Source of the DNA: Bin87 sp965219925
GTDB taxonomy: Bacteria > Chloroflexota > Dehalococcoidia > Lucifugimonadales > UBA3495
NCBI GenBank assembly: GCA_965219925.1
Contig: OZ244795.1
Location: 1,612,001 to 1,676,000 of the forward strand
Direction: 5' to 3'
DNA length: 64,000 nt
Shown: piece by piece, positions 1 to 9,400 of the stretch
How the letters are laid out: each line of letters begins with the position of its first letter
Numbering within the stretch: position 1 is the stretch's first letter
Notes under the pieces: model-generated
What the model was told of the DNA's origin: nothing
The model's database searches: none
Seen by the model: the letters and a program-made list of their open reading frames with translations, nothing else
Made by a program: the position numbers and the translations under genes

Positions 1-2
1 AT

Positions 3-680
3 CACAAGCTCGATATCGGCATCGACTATGTGTACCTGAACCCCCGCGCCTACGTGTATCCTCCGGTGCTGGACGCAATTGTCGCCGCGGACGCAATAGT
101 TTTGGGGCCCGGAGATATCTACACCAGCGTGTTGCCTAATTTGCTGGTTGAGGAAGTGGCGCGGGCTATCGACGAGTCTCAGGCCACGAAGATACACGTT
201 TGCAATCTCATGACCAAACCAGGCGAGAGCGACGGGTTCCGCGCCTCCGATTTCCTGTCGGTAATAACCGCGTATTTGGGTACTCGCCGTCCCATGGACT
301 ACCTGGTATTCAACAACCGGCCTTTCCCGCGACGGATGTTGGAACGATATGCCTCCGATGGACAATACCCGGTGGTCCTGGACGAAGCGTCCTGCTTGCC
401 TTTTGTCAATCGTATCGTAGAAAGGCCCCTGCTTGCGCCAGGAATGTTCCTGCGCCACGATCCAACGGCTCTGGCGGAAGTTATCATGGAATTGGTGGCT
501 GCGGACAACGCCGCAAAGCACGCGGACACCGCCAACGCTCCCATTCTGGATTGCGACGATTTCGAGCATTCCATGTTTTTCGGCGATCAATACGACATGG
601 AATCCATAACTCTCAACAACTCCGCACCCAGGTCTGCCGGAACGCTGGTCGCCCGCGGCGCTTCTCCCGAGGACTGTTAG
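3..680 (+). CDS. yvcK: YvcK/CofD-like family protein, C-terminal part (5' end outside window)
   Basis: The reading frame is open from the window edge, so this is the C-terminal ~225 residues of a longer protein. The stretch VLGPGDIYTSVLPNLLV, followed by CNLMTKPGESDGF, matches the conserved core of the YvcK family (CofD-like fold), which binds UDP-sugars or nucleotides and is linked to central carbon metabolism and cell-wall control. A GTG at 30 lies inside the conserved region and is not the true start. glmS starts 6 bp after the stop, so the two are likely co-transcribed; YvcK and GlmS both touch UDP-GlcNAc supply, which makes the pairing sensible. The last ~60 residues are less conserved. 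Confidence 0.85.
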   Translation, partial: HKLDIGIDYVYLNPRAYVYPPVLDAIVAADAIVLGPGDIYTSVLPNLLVEEVARAIDESQATKIHVCNLMTKPGESDGFRASDFLSVITAYLGTRRPMDYLVFNNRPFPRRMLERYASDGQYPVVLDEASCLPFVNRIVERPLLAPGMFLRHDPTALAEVIMELVAADNAAKHADTANAPILDCDDFEHSMFFGDQYDMESITLNNSAPRSAGTLVARGASPEDC

Positions 681-686
681 CCTGCT

Positions 687-2546
687 ATGTGCGGTATAGT
701 CGGCTATGTCGGCAATCGTCCGGCATGGCCCATTGTCCTGGAGGGGCTCCGTCGCCTTGAATATCGCGGATACGACAGCGCGGGAGTAGCCGTGCTGGAC
801 CCGGATGAGGGTCTCCTCCTGCGGAAAACCGTCGGCCGGGTCCTGGGCCTCACCGAGAATTCAAACCGCCCCGACCCCGCCGGCTCTGCCGCACTCGGAC
901 ATACTCGCTGGGCCACCCACGGACGTCCATCGGAAGCCAACGCTCATCCCCATACCGATTGCACCGGGCGCGTCGCGGTGGCGCACAATGGCATCGTCGA
1001 AAACTACCTGCCGTTGAAATCCGACCTCATGCGGCGTGGGCATGTGTTCCGGTCTGAAACCGATACCGAAGTTATCGCGCACCTCATCGAAGAGGGCTTG
1101 GCATCCGGTCTGAGCCTGTCCAGCGCAGTATTGGGTTTGAGCGACCAGGTCCAGGGACCGCAGGCAGTGGTTGCCGTGCTGGAGGGCAGCGACGACAGCA
1201 TTTGCGCCTTGCGGTTGGGACACGCCGGCGGGGTCGCAGTGGCCCATCACGATGGCCAGGGAATCGTATCCAGCGACCTGCCAGCATTGTTGCCCATCAT
1301 CGGAGAACGTGGCTCCCTCCCAGTAGGATTCCTGGACGACGGGGAGGCCGCGGTGGTCACCCGCTCCGGCGTAACTTTTCTGGATCGATTGGGCAACCGC
1401 ATCGACAAACCTTTGCTGCCAGTGTCGCTTGAAGACGTGCTCGTCGACCGGGGCGGTTACCGGCACTTCATGCTCAAAGAAATCATGGAACAACCGCAGG
1501 CCGTGGTCGCCGCCATGCGCGACCGCGTTGACTTCTCCGGTGGGCGAGTAACGTTGCCCGATCTCCAGCTTTCCGACGTCGACATCAGCCGTTTGCAAAA
1601 GGTGATGTTGATTGGTTGCGGAACCAGCCTGCACGCCGCCCAGGTAGGCAGGCATCTCATCGAGCAATTCGCCGGCCTCCCCGCAGAGGCGGAATCTGCC
1701 TCCGAATACCGCTACCGAAACCCCCGGCTGGACGAACGCACGTTGGTGATAGCCATCGGTCAGTCGGGCGAAACCGCAGATACAGTGGCCGCCATGGAAA
1801 TGGTGCGACGCAGCCGTGCGCGGTTGGCGACAATATCCAACGCCGCCGCCAGTCAGGCTTGTCGGTTGGCCGATGACACGCTCCTGATGCGTTCCGGCGT
1901 AGAAGTCGGCGTCGCCAGCACCAAGACCTTCACATCTTCGCTCACGATTCTGAACCTGTTGGCAATGCGGCTGGGCGAAGCCAATGGTCATCTGGGGGCC
2001 GCGGTCAGGCGTCAATTGGTTGACGAATTGGCTCGTGTGCCCGGACACCTGTCCAATATAGTCAGTGATACCGCCCCTCTGGAAGATTTGGCTCGCCGGC
2101 ACTACAACAGTCGAAATTTCCTTTATCTGGCCCGCGGCATCAATGCCCCAATAGCTGCCGAGGGAGCGCTGAAGCTCAAGGAGATCAGTTACATCCATGC
2201 CGAGGCTCACCCCGCCGGCGAAATGAAGCACGGTCCCATCGCACTAATTGACCGCGAAATGCCGACGTTGGCGATTGCTTGCCGCGGGCAGTTGTACGAC
2301 AAAATGGTCAACAACGTGCAGGAAGTAAAAGCTCGGGACGGAACCGTAATCGCAGTTCTGACCCAGGGTGACGACCATCTGGCTCATGTAGTCGATGGTG
2401 CGGTGTATCTGCCGGATTCTCCGGAACACCTGACCCCGTTGTTGGCAACCGTCCCGCTGCAACTTCTGGCGTACCACATCGCCTTGCGACGCGGTTGCGA
2501 CGTTGACCAACCCCGGAATCTGGCCAAGTCAGTAACCGTCGAATAG
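687..2546 (+). CDS. glmS: Glutamine-fructose-6-phosphate aminotransferase (isomerizing)
   Basis: Makes glucosamine-6-phosphate from fructose-6-phosphate and glutamine, the first step towards UDP-GlcNAc and peptidoglycan. The start MCGIVGYVG puts the catalytic Cys at residue 2, as required for the Ntn-type glutaminase domain (residues ~1-225), with RGYDSAG and HTRWATHG following. Two SIS isomerase domains follow, with GTSLHAAQ near residue 311, GQSGETADT, VASTKTF, and HPAGEMKHGP near residue 505. It ends in the canonical LAKSVTVE tail. The 619 residues match the family length. No glmS ribozyme can sit in the 6 bp upstream. Confidence 0.97.
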   Translation: MCGIVGYVGNRPAWPIVLEGLRRLEYRGYDSAGVAVLDPDEGLLLRKTVGRVLGLTENSNRPDPAGSAALGHTRWATHGRPSEANAHPHTDCTGRVAVAHNGIVENYLPLKSDLMRRGHVFRSETDTEVIAHLIEEGLASGLSLSSAVLGLSDQVQGPQAVVAVLEGSDDSICALRLGHAGGVAVAHHDGQGIVSSDLPALLPIIGERGSLPVGFLDDGEAAVVTRSGVTFLDRLGNRIDKPLLPVSLEDVLVDRGGYRHFMLKEIMEQPQAVVAAMRDRVDFSGGRVTLPDLQLSDVDISRLQKVMLIGCGTSLHAAQVGRHLIEQFAGLPAEAESASEYRYRNPRLDERTLVIAIGQSGETADTVAAMEMVRRSRARLATISNAAASQACRLADDTLLMRSGVEVGVASTKTFTSSLTILNLLAMRLGEANGHLGAAVRRQLVDELARVPGHLSNIVSDTAPLEDLARRHYNSRNFLYLARGINAPIAAEGALKLKEISYIHAEAHPAGEMKHGPIALIDREMPTLAIACRGQLYDKMVNNVQEVKARDGTVIAVLTQGDDHLAHVVDGAVYLPDSPEHLTPLLATVPLQLLAYHIALRRGCDVDQPRNLAKSVTVE

Positions 2547-2595
2547 TTACGAGCCCCTGGCCGGACGGGGGCTATCCCCGTTGGCCTTTTCGAAG

Positions 2596-3432
2596 ATGCC
2601 GCTCTCTCTGTTTGTGTTCGCCCTGGTACAGGGAACCACTGAATTCCTGCCCATATCCAGCAGCGGACATTTGTGGTCGTTTTCACTACTGCTGGGTGAA
2701 GAAGGGGAGCCCTTTTTCGTAACGTCAATCCTGCATGTTGTAACCGCAACCGCAGCCGTGGCGAGCTATCGGCGCCTGTATTGGTCAGCCGTGTCCGGCA
2801 TCATCAGCGGCGGCAGGTCGCCCAGCTTCGCACTGCGTTACCTGGCTGCTCTGGGAGTCTCGGGAGCCGTCGCCGCCCCGTTGGGCCTGGCCCTCTGGTG
2901 GCTATCCACCCACCACACCGGCAGCAGCGCATGGATCGTCGGAACCTCCATGCTGCTCAACGGCCTGGCGCTCTCTGCGGCGCCTCGGGCTGATCCGGCA
3001 GCACCTTCCGGCGATTTACCCGGTTTGACCTGGCGGGCCGCCATAATCGTTGGACTTGCGCAGGGAATCGCAGCAATACCGGGGTTATCCCGATCCGGGT
3101 TCACCATCGTAGCCGGTCTCAGGTGCGGCCTGCCCAGAACCGACGCCGTCGCGCTGTCGTTCGCGCTGGCGCCTCCAATCATGCTGGGAGCTGCGGTATT
3201 CTGGACCATCACGGCCTGGCCAGAACTGGGTTTAACTGGCCATTCCGGGCAAATCGTCGGCGTCATGGCGGGAAGCATCGTACTGACGTTTGTTGTCGCC
3301 ATGCTCTCAATCAGGTGGGTAGGCTCATGGGTACGCGCCGGACGCTTGTGGTGGTTCACCCCCTGGAGCGTCGGCGTCGGGATCGTGGTGTTGGCGCTGG
3401 CCGCGAGCCGGCCCGATCTTATAACGCCGTAA
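2596..3432 (+). CDS. uppP: Undecaprenyl-diphosphatase (UppP/BacA family)
   Basis: Integral membrane enzyme that recycles undecaprenyl diphosphate for cell-wall synthesis. Both family signatures are present: EFLPISSSGHL near residue 16 and PGLSRSG near residue 162. The rest is a run of hydrophobic segments separated by short loops. The ATG at 2596 is chosen over a TTG at 2581 because the family begins just before the first membrane segment. It follows glmS by ~50 bp on the same strand, so a cell-envelope operon is plausible. The 278 residues are normal for the family. Confidence 0.9.
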   Translation: MPLSLFVFALVQGTTEFLPISSSGHLWSFSLLLGEEGEPFFVTSILHVVTATAAVASYRRLYWSAVSGIISGGRSPSFALRYLAALGVSGAVAAPLGLALWWLSTHHTGSSAWIVGTSMLLNGLALSAAPRADPAAPSGDLPGLTWRAAIIVGLAQGIAAIPGLSRSGFTIVAGLRCGLPRTDAVALSFALAPPIMLGAAVFWTITAWPELGLTGHSGQIVGVMAGSIVLTFVVAMLSIRWVGSWVRAGRLWWFTPWSVGVGIVVLALAASRPDLITP

Positions 3433-3566
3433 TGGCCATAAAAAGCATCCTCAAATAATGTACATAACCCCATATCCCGATTAGTATATTAGAGTTGTTT
3501 AACACGTGCCCCTCGCCATTATCGGGCGCGAGCCAGCCAACGTACGTCATCGGAGGACAATCCGGA

Positions 3567-4862
3567 TTGTTAGAAATTATCGAGTACCCTGAGATAGACG
3601 CCGACCCGTACGTCAGCCTGCTGGAAGCAAAAGCAGCCAATCATCTGTTGGATGCGGCATCCCAGCTTGAAGGAATCAGCATATTTCACGTCAACAGCAC
3701 CGCTTACGGCGGCGGCGTCGCGGAAATCCTGCATTCCATGGTTCCCCTCAGCAATGCTTTGGGCGTTTCCACCGAAAGGGTCGTAATCACCCCTAAAGAT
3801 GTTAGATTCTTCGACGTCACCAAGCGCATACATAATATGCTCCAGGGCGCTGACGGAAAACTATCTGAGGACGAACTGGCCATCTATTACGGATGCCTCG
3901 ACGATGTGGCAGAAGAGATTGAACAAACCGGTCTGGCCGCCGATATCTGGTTCCTGCACGACCCGCAATTGCTTCCTTTGGCCTCGCGTTTGAATCGAAA
4001 CGCGGCCCCTCATCGTATCTGGATTGTCCACATAGACTTAACGCATCCCAACCAGTGGTTGCTGGATGAACTGCTGCCTCTCACATCAGCGTATGATCGG
4101 TTGATTTGTTCCCTGGATGATTACATTCCGCATCGCCTCCCAGCCGGTTTGGGAGTGAAGGTGGCTCCCCCGGCCATAGATCCATTCACATCCAAAAATG
4201 TGGTGATGGCGTCCGAACGCGCGGCGGAGATAACCGTGGCCCTGGGCATTGATGCTTCCCGCCCTCTGGTTACCCAGGTTTCCAGGTTTGACCTGTGGAA
4301 AGACCCCTGGGGCGTAATCGATGCATATCGAATCGCCCGGTCGGAACACCCGGGGTTGCAGCTGGCGCTGTTGGGCCTTAGCCACGCCGACGACGACCCC
4401 GAGGGCGCCCAGGTGTTGGAATCGGTCCGCTCATACGCTGGATCCGATCCGGACATCCATTTATTCTTCTCCCCACACGGCCTTCCTGCCTCTAACGACG
4501 AGATCGTGAACGGGCTTCAGACTCACTCTGATGTCCTGGTACAAAAATCCACCCGGGAAGGATTCGGACTGACTGTTTCCGAGGGCATGTGGAAAGGAAA
4601 ACCCGTGATCGGCGGTAACGTCGGTGGGATACGGTTGCAAATCGAAGACAGTAAATCCGGATATCTGGTTGATTCGCCGGATCAGGCCGGAAATCGCATT
4701 GCGCAACTACTCGCGAATCCTGGATTACGCGCTAAAATGGGTAAGGCGGCCAAAGAACGTATTCGGGAACAATTCCTGATGCCCCGTCTGTTGAGCGATT
4801 ACTTACAGGTCGCGCTTCAGGCTCGCAACGGGTCCGGGTCCTCTCAGTTCAACGGTCATTAA
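3567..4862 (+). CDS. treT: TreT-like trehalose synthase / GT4 glycosyltransferase
   Basis: A GT-B fold retaining glycosyltransferase close to trehalose glycosyltransferring synthase, which joins a nucleotide-sugar glucose to glucose. Diagnostic stretches are FHVNSTAYGGGVAEIL near residue 40 and TREGFGLTVSEGMWKGKPVI near residue 330, with the family's usual GNVGGIRLQI just after. The reading frame opens at a TTG at 3495, but the N-terminus aligns better from the TTG at 3567, which has GGAGG at 3552-3556, 10 nt upstream; no ATG is available. At 431 residues it fits the family. The exact sugar donor and product cannot be read from sequence. Confidence 0.85.
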   Translation: MLEIIEYPEIDADPYVSLLEAKAANHLLDAASQLEGISIFHVNSTAYGGGVAEILHSMVPLSNALGVSTERVVITPKDVRFFDVTKRIHNMLQGADGKLSEDELAIYYGCLDDVAEEIEQTGLAADIWFLHDPQLLPLASRLNRNAAPHRIWIVHIDLTHPNQWLLDELLPLTSAYDRLICSLDDYIPHRLPAGLGVKVAPPAIDPFTSKNVVMASERAAEITVALGIDASRPLVTQVSRFDLWKDPWGVIDAYRIARSEHPGLQLALLGLSHADDDPEGAQVLESVRSYAGSDPDIHLFFSPHGLPASNDEIVNGLQTHSDVLVQKSTREGFGLTVSEGMWKGKPVIGGNVGGIRLQIEDSKSGYLVDSPDQAGNRIAQLLANPGLRAKMGKAAKERIREQFLMPRLLSDYLQVALQARNGSGSSQFNGH

Positions 4863-4913
4863 TATAAGGCCCCAACCGCGAACGATTAACGGGAGCGGTT
4901 CTACGGAATTAAC

Positions 4914-6017
4914 ATGCCTCGCACCACTATCCTCGTAATGATTGACGGACTCGATCCGGAGTACCTGGCATCTTGCCCGGCTCCCAATTTGCAGAGTTGG
5001 GGGCAACAGGGATTCCAGGTGAGCGGCGGCGGCATGATGCCCAGCGTTACCAACGTCAACAACACGTCAATGGTAACCGGCCACTTCCCGGCCCAACACG
5101 GCATCGTCTCCAATTATTGGCTGGACCGACAGGCGGGCGTAGAGCAATACGTCGAGTCAGGCGAGTTCATTTGCTCCGACACAATATTCTCCCAGTCCCG
5201 CCGCAACGGGGGACGTTCCCTCCTCGCAGCATCAAAAGATAAACTGCGCCGATTGTTGGGCGACGACGCGCATCTCGCATTCTCTTCCGAACAGCCAACC
5301 GCAGAGTCCATCGTTGCTGCCGGCGAACCGCCGGACGTGTACTCCCTGGAGGTTAATGGATGGACCATCGACGCCGCACGGGACGCTCTGCGCCGGGAAC
5401 ACTTCGACCTTGCTTTTATCGCCACTACCGACTACGCCATGCACACCTACGGCCCGCACCATCCGGAGTCCGCGCGGCACATTGCCCTCCTGGATGAAGC
5501 GCTGGGTCGCCTGGTGAACGACGTTCCCGATGTTCAGATTCTGATTACCGCCGACCACGGCATGTCGGACAAACGTCGTATGCTGCATCTACCGGCAATC
5601 CTGAACACCCACGGGATCTCGGCCCAGGCAATTCCCGTAATCAAAGATTTGTACGTAGTGCATCATTCCAACCTGGGGGGCAGCATTTACGTACACTTGG
5701 CAGACCCCGCGGCCCTCGAGGATGCTCTGGCCGTGCTCCGACAAACCGATGGAGTTGAACTGGCCTTGCCTCGAGACGCCGCAGCTGAGCGATTTTCACT
5801 CATGGGCAACCGCATCGGTGACATTTTCGTAACCGGTGGGGCCGATGTCGTGTTCGGCAATCCCGAGGAGGTTGCCTTGCCAGCCGGCCTGCGCTCCCAC
5901 GGGTCGATCCACGAAACGGCGGTGCCCATCATCGGATATGGCGGCGACTTCGGCGGTTTTGAATTTCGGGAAAACCGCGATTTGGGTCGCTACGTCAGCC
6001 AGCGCGTTCTCGCCTGA
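4914..6017 (+). CDS. Alkaline-phosphatase superfamily hydrolase, phosphonoacetate-hydrolase-like
   Basis: Metal-dependent phospho/phosphono hydrolase of the nucleotide pyrophosphatase/phosphodiesterase type. Metal ligands are visible in order: Asp in MIDGLD (residue ~10), the nucleophile Thr in PSVTNVNNTS (~45), Asp/His in DYAMHTYGPHH (~175), TADHGMSD (~211) and His in SHGSIHE (~328). The PSVTN.NN and SHGS.HE patterns resemble phosphonoacetate hydrolase (PhnA) more than generic phosphodiesterases, so cleavage of a C-P or P-O bond in a small organophosphorus compound is likely; the substrate is not certain. There is no signal peptide, so it is cytoplasmic. thrB begins 15 bp downstream. Confidence 0.8.
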   Translation: MPRTTILVMIDGLDPEYLASCPAPNLQSWGQQGFQVSGGGMMPSVTNVNNTSMVTGHFPAQHGIVSNYWLDRQAGVEQYVESGEFICSDTIFSQSRRNGGRSLLAASKDKLRRLLGDDAHLAFSSEQPTAESIVAAGEPPDVYSLEVNGWTIDAARDALRREHFDLAFIATTDYAMHTYGPHHPESARHIALLDEALGRLVNDVPDVQILITADHGMSDKRRMLHLPAILNTHGISAQAIPVIKDLYVVHHSNLGGSIYVHLADPAALEDALAVLRQTDGVELALPRDAAAERFSLMGNRIGDIFVTGGADVVFGNPEEVALPAGLRSHGSIHETAVPIIGYGGDFGGFEFRENRDLGRYVSQRVLA

Positions 6018-6032
6018 CCATCCAGTGGGGCC

Positions 6033-6968
6033 GTGAATACCAACGTGTCAACGATTGAAGTTCGATCACCCGCTACGACCGCCAACATGGGCCCCGGTTT
6101 CGACTGCCTCGGCATGGCGCTCGACTTGTGGAACCGCATGACCGTTACCGCGCTGGCCGATAACGCGGTGCCAAGCGTTGAAGTATCGGGCGAAGGCGAG
6201 GGCGAGCTGGCATCTGATATTGACAACCTCGTGTACCAGGCGATGGCCTTCCTTTATGAAGAAGCGCAGGAGTCCATGCCCCCGATGGACATACACTGCC
6301 AAAACGCCATTCCCCTCAGCCGGGGCCTGGGGAGCAGCGCAGCGGCTATTTCCGGCGGTTTGGTTGCGGCGAACGCTATGTTGGGCAACCCTTACGGCGC
6401 CGATGAGTTGCTGGAAATGGCCGCAACCATCGAAGGCCACCCCGACAACGTGGCGGCTGCGGTTTATGGAGGTATGCGCTTGGTTGTGGCGGACGAAGAC
6501 CGGATCTATACTGCCGCCATCTCGATCCCGCCTCAGCTCCAGGCCGTTCTTTTCATCCCGGAGCGGCGGATCGCCACCGTCGATGCGCGCCGTGTGTTGC
6601 CAGCCGAGGTTACGGTTGCCGATGCGGTTTTCAATATGAGCCGTGCCGCACTTTTGGTTGCTGGAATGCAGGGCAACCATCCGGAATACCTCCGAATCGC
6701 CACGCAAGACCGGTTGCACCAACCCTATCGACAATCGATCTTCCCGCCGATGAAAGTGATCTTCACCGCCGCGATGGCTGCGGGAGCCCTGGGAGTTTTC
6801 CTTTCGGGCAGCGGTAGTACCATTATGGCGTTGGCGGAAGACCGCGCGATGACCGTAGCCTATGAGATGTTCGACGCCGCCAGGCTGGCCGGTGTGGAAG
6901 GCCGCGTTGAAATCACCCAGCCAACCGAACTCGGCGCCCACGTCACCTCCGGAGATTCGGACGATTGA
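6033..6968 (+). CDS. thrB: Homoserine kinase
   Basis: GHMP-family kinase that phosphorylates L-homoserine in threonine synthesis. The N-terminal VRSPATTANMGPGFDCLG and the ATP loop PLSRGLGSSAAAI near residue 92 are typical, and LSGSGSTIMAL near residue 260 is the C-terminal GHMP motif. It starts at GTG 6033. lysC follows after 24 bp, giving an aspartate-family amino-acid pair. 311 residues is normal. Confidence 0.95.
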   Translation: MNTNVSTIEVRSPATTANMGPGFDCLGMALDLWNRMTVTALADNAVPSVEVSGEGEGELASDIDNLVYQAMAFLYEEAQESMPPMDIHCQNAIPLSRGLGSSAAAISGGLVAANAMLGNPYGADELLEMAATIEGHPDNVAAAVYGGMRLVVADEDRIYTAAISIPPQLQAVLFIPERRIATVDARRVLPAEVTVADAVFNMSRAALLVAGMQGNHPEYLRIATQDRLHQPYRQSIFPPMKVIFTAAMAAGALGVFLSGSGSTIMALAEDRAMTVAYEMFDAARLAGVEGRVEITQPTELGAHVTSGDSDD

Positions 6969-6992
6969 TCCCCATCCGGAATAACTAGACCA

Positions 6993-8222
6993 ATGGCTTT
7001 GTATGTTCACAAATACGGAGGCAGCTCGGTTGCCGACGCTGAAAAGATCGTCAACGTGGCGCGCAGAATCGCTGGCGTGTACCACGCCGGTCACCAGGTG
7101 GTGACTGTGGTCTCCGCGATGGGAGATACCACCGACGAGCTGATCGACCTGGCGCACACGGTGGCCACCGAACCCGATCCCCGCGAGTTGGATTTGCTGC
7201 TCTCCACGGGTGAGCTGGTATCCATCACCTTGTTGTCTATGGCATTGCGAAACCTTGGTTACGACGCCATCAGCCTCAGCGGCGCCCAGGCCGGCATCCG
7301 CACCGACAGCACATACGGGAAGGCTCGCATTAGCGACGTGGATCCCGACCGCGTCCAACGGGAACTCGCTTCGGGTCGTCTGGTTATCGTTGCCGGTTTT
7401 CAGGGATTGACGCCTGATGAAGACATCACCACCCTGGGTCGCGGCGGTTCGGACACTACTGCTGTCGCTCTGGCCGCTGCCCTCCATGCCGATCGATGCG
7501 ACATATACACCGACGTAGAGGGCATCTATACTGCCGACCCCCGGGCAGTCCCCACAGCTCGCAAGTTGGCTGAAGTTGGTTACCAGGAGATGTTGGAATT
7601 AGCGGCAGCCGGAGCCAAGATGCACCCTCGGTCCATCGAGCTGGGAGCAGTTTATAATGTCCCTATCTACGTTGCATCCAGCTTCTCCGATGCTCCAGGC
7701 ACATTGATTCACCAGGAACCGGACAACAAGAACATGGAAGATCGCATCAAAGTCACCGGAATTGCTTATCAATCCAATATCGCCAAAGTAACCGTTCGTG
7801 GTGTCGCCGACCAACCCGGTGTGGCCGCCGCGCTTTTCGAGCCCTTGGCCGAAGCGGGTATCAGCGTGGATACCATCGTTCAGAATACCAGCGTTGACCG
7901 CACCACGACCGACATCAGTTTCACGGTAACTACGCCCGATTTGCCCCGCGCGCTCCGCGAAATGGCGTCCCTTGAGCAGATGTTGGGCACTTCATCCATC
8001 ATGAGCGACGACACGCTGGCATCAGTCAGCGTCGTAGGTTCCGGGATGCAGAACGCCCCTGGTTATGCCTCCCGCATGTTCAGGATTCTGGCCGACGGCG
8101 GCATCAACATCGACATGATAACCACCTCGGAGATACGCATTTCCTGCATCATAGGCCAGGCCCACGCTCGCGAAGCGGTGAGGCTGCTCCACGAAGGCTT
8201 CCAGTTAGACGAAGCCGGCTAG
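6993..8222 (+). CDS. lysC: Aspartate kinase with two C-terminal ACT domains
   Basis: Phosphorylates aspartate, the committed step to lysine, threonine and methionine. The kinase domain begins VHKYGGSSVAD and carries GRGGSDTTAVALA near residue 150 and YTDVEGIYTADPR near residue 170. Two ACT domains follow (about 265-335 and 345-405; VRGVADQPGVAAALF and NIDMITTSEIRISCII), so feedback control by lysine and/or threonine is expected. At 409 residues it is a monofunctional enzyme. It lies directly after thrB. Confidence 0.96.
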   Translation: MALYVHKYGGSSVADAEKIVNVARRIAGVYHAGHQVVTVVSAMGDTTDELIDLAHTVATEPDPRELDLLLSTGELVSITLLSMALRNLGYDAISLSGAQAGIRTDSTYGKARISDVDPDRVQRELASGRLVIVAGFQGLTPDEDITTLGRGGSDTTAVALAAALHADRCDIYTDVEGIYTADPRAVPTARKLAEVGYQEMLELAAAGAKMHPRSIELGAVYNVPIYVASSFSDAPGTLIHQEPDNKNMEDRIKVTGIAYQSNIAKVTVRGVADQPGVAAALFEPLAEAGISVDTIVQNTSVDRTTTDISFTVTTPDLPRALREMASLEQMLGTSSIMSDDTLASVSVVGSGMQNAPGYASRMFRILADGGINIDMITTSEIRISCIIGQAHAREAVRLLHEGFQLDEAG

Positions 8223-8244
8223 TCATACACTCGGTAAATCGGTA

Positions 8245-8970
8245 ATGCCAGGCTGTTATCTGTCCGTAGTCATTCCGGCTTATAACGAAGCAGCGCGATT
8301 GCCCGGCACTCTGGAAACCGTCGCCGCTTATCTTGAGCGACAACCCTTCGATTGGGAAATCATTGTCGCTGACGACGGGAGCGCCGACGCCACCGGAACA
8401 ATTGTTCAGGAAGCGGCGAACGCAGCCGCCAACGTGCGTTCGTTGACCCTTCCGCATCGGGGCAAAGGTTCCGCCGTCAAAAACGGCATGTTGGCAGCCA
8501 ACGGCCAATATCGCTTTTTGTGTGATGCCGACCTGTCCATGCCCATCGAATGGGTGGAGTCGTTGCTGCCCCCTTTGGCGCCCAATTCCAACATCATCAT
8601 CGGTTCGCGTGAGGCTGCCGGCGCCAATCGCATCGGAGAACCGCGCCGTAGATGGTTGATGGGTCGCGTATTCAACCGACTAACGCGAATCCTGGCTACC
8701 CCCGGCATCTCGGATACCCAGTGCGGATTCAAGGTATTTCATGCCACCGCTGCCGAAGCGCTGTTTCCGCTGCAGACGCTCAACGGGTTTGCTTTCGACG
8801 CCGAAATATTGTTCCTGGCCCGCAAGATGGGATTCACGATGCACGAAGTCGGTATCGAGTGGCATTACCGGGCAGAGAGCAAGGTCCGCCCATTCCGGGA
8901 CAGTTGGCTCACGCTCCGCGACCTGCTCATGGTTCGCTGGCGCTGGATCACAGGTCACTACCAGACATAA
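8245..8970 (+). CDS. GT2 family glycosyltransferase, dolichyl-phosphate glucosyl/mannosyltransferase-like
   Basis: A GT-A fold enzyme that moves a sugar from a nucleotide donor, probably to a polyprenyl phosphate. Visible motifs are VVIPAYNEAARLPGTL near the N-terminus, VADDGSADAT (~45), the DxD-type CDADLSMP (~93), and DTQCGFKVF (~157), which is typical of DPG/DPM synthase-like enzymes. There is no transmembrane tail. It follows lysC by 22 bp and may be co-transcribed, though the functions are unrelated. The 241 residues fit the soluble single-domain type. Confidence 0.88.
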   Translation: MPGCYLSVVIPAYNEAARLPGTLETVAAYLERQPFDWEIIVADDGSADATGTIVQEAANAAANVRSLTLPHRGKGSAVKNGMLAANGQYRFLCDADLSMPIEWVESLLPPLAPNSNIIIGSREAAGANRIGEPRRRWLMGRVFNRLTRILATPGISDTQCGFKVFHATAAEALFPLQTLNGFAFDAEILFLARKMGFTMHEVGIEWHYRAESKVRPFRDSWLTLRDLLMVRWRWITGHYQT

Positions 8971-9400
8971 TCACTCCGCCGATCGCGTCTGCCAGCTGAC
9001 CGGCGAGTGCCAGTCTAGTCCATATATCTTTCAGACCGCGTGGGCATTCGCCATCCCCACCACATCCTGAGAAAATTGCAAAGCTTGTCATTGCGACCCC
9101 GTACTCGATGCGGGGGTTGGCAATCTCGTCGCTGAAACCGCCACCATGGCTTCAACGGGATTGCCACGTCGCTACGCTCCTCGCAATGACAGAAGGCAGG
9201 GACCGGAGTTTCGCAATTTTGTCCATCCTGCGCCTATTGCAGATCGCATATGTTGCACCATATCGATCTACATCAAAATAAATCGTCCAAATTCGTTTAG
9301 ATTCACCATTGACCTGTGATTCCGCTTGGGTGTAATTCTAAAAACCGACCAGTCTTCTCAGTTGATGTAGCGCAGCGAGCATAGCGAGGGGGGCACGACG
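8971..9400. other. Non-coding region between a GT2 gene and a TPR gene
   Basis: No credible gene is seen. It contains the inverted-repeat element at 9070-9221. The last part, 9222-9400, is more AT-rich and should hold the promoter of the TPR gene, but no convincing -35/-10 pair was found. A GAGGGGGG ribosome binding site lies just before the ATG at 9401. Confidence 0.6.
9070..9221 (-). repeat. MITE-like inverted-repeat element, copy 1
   Basis: About 150 bp with terminal inverted repeats (AAAATTGCAAAG at the left, TTTCGCAATTTT at the right) and an inner palindrome made of GTCATTGCGA and TCGCAATGAC. On the opposite strand it is nearly identical, over its whole length, to the element at 58427-58564. 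It encodes no protein. Inner sequence of the type GAGGAGCGYAGCGACGTGGCAATC is widespread in environmental bacterial genomes. It is best read as a non-autonomous transposable element or a dispersed structured repeat. Confidence 0.75.

Noticed and set aside
861..2231. Minus-strand open frame of 456 codons opposite glmS
   Set aside because: Shadow of glmS; no family pattern and no binding site.
6066..7487. Minus-strand open frame of 473 codons opposite thrB and lysC
   Set aside because: Crosses two real genes; composition biased to G, H and V.
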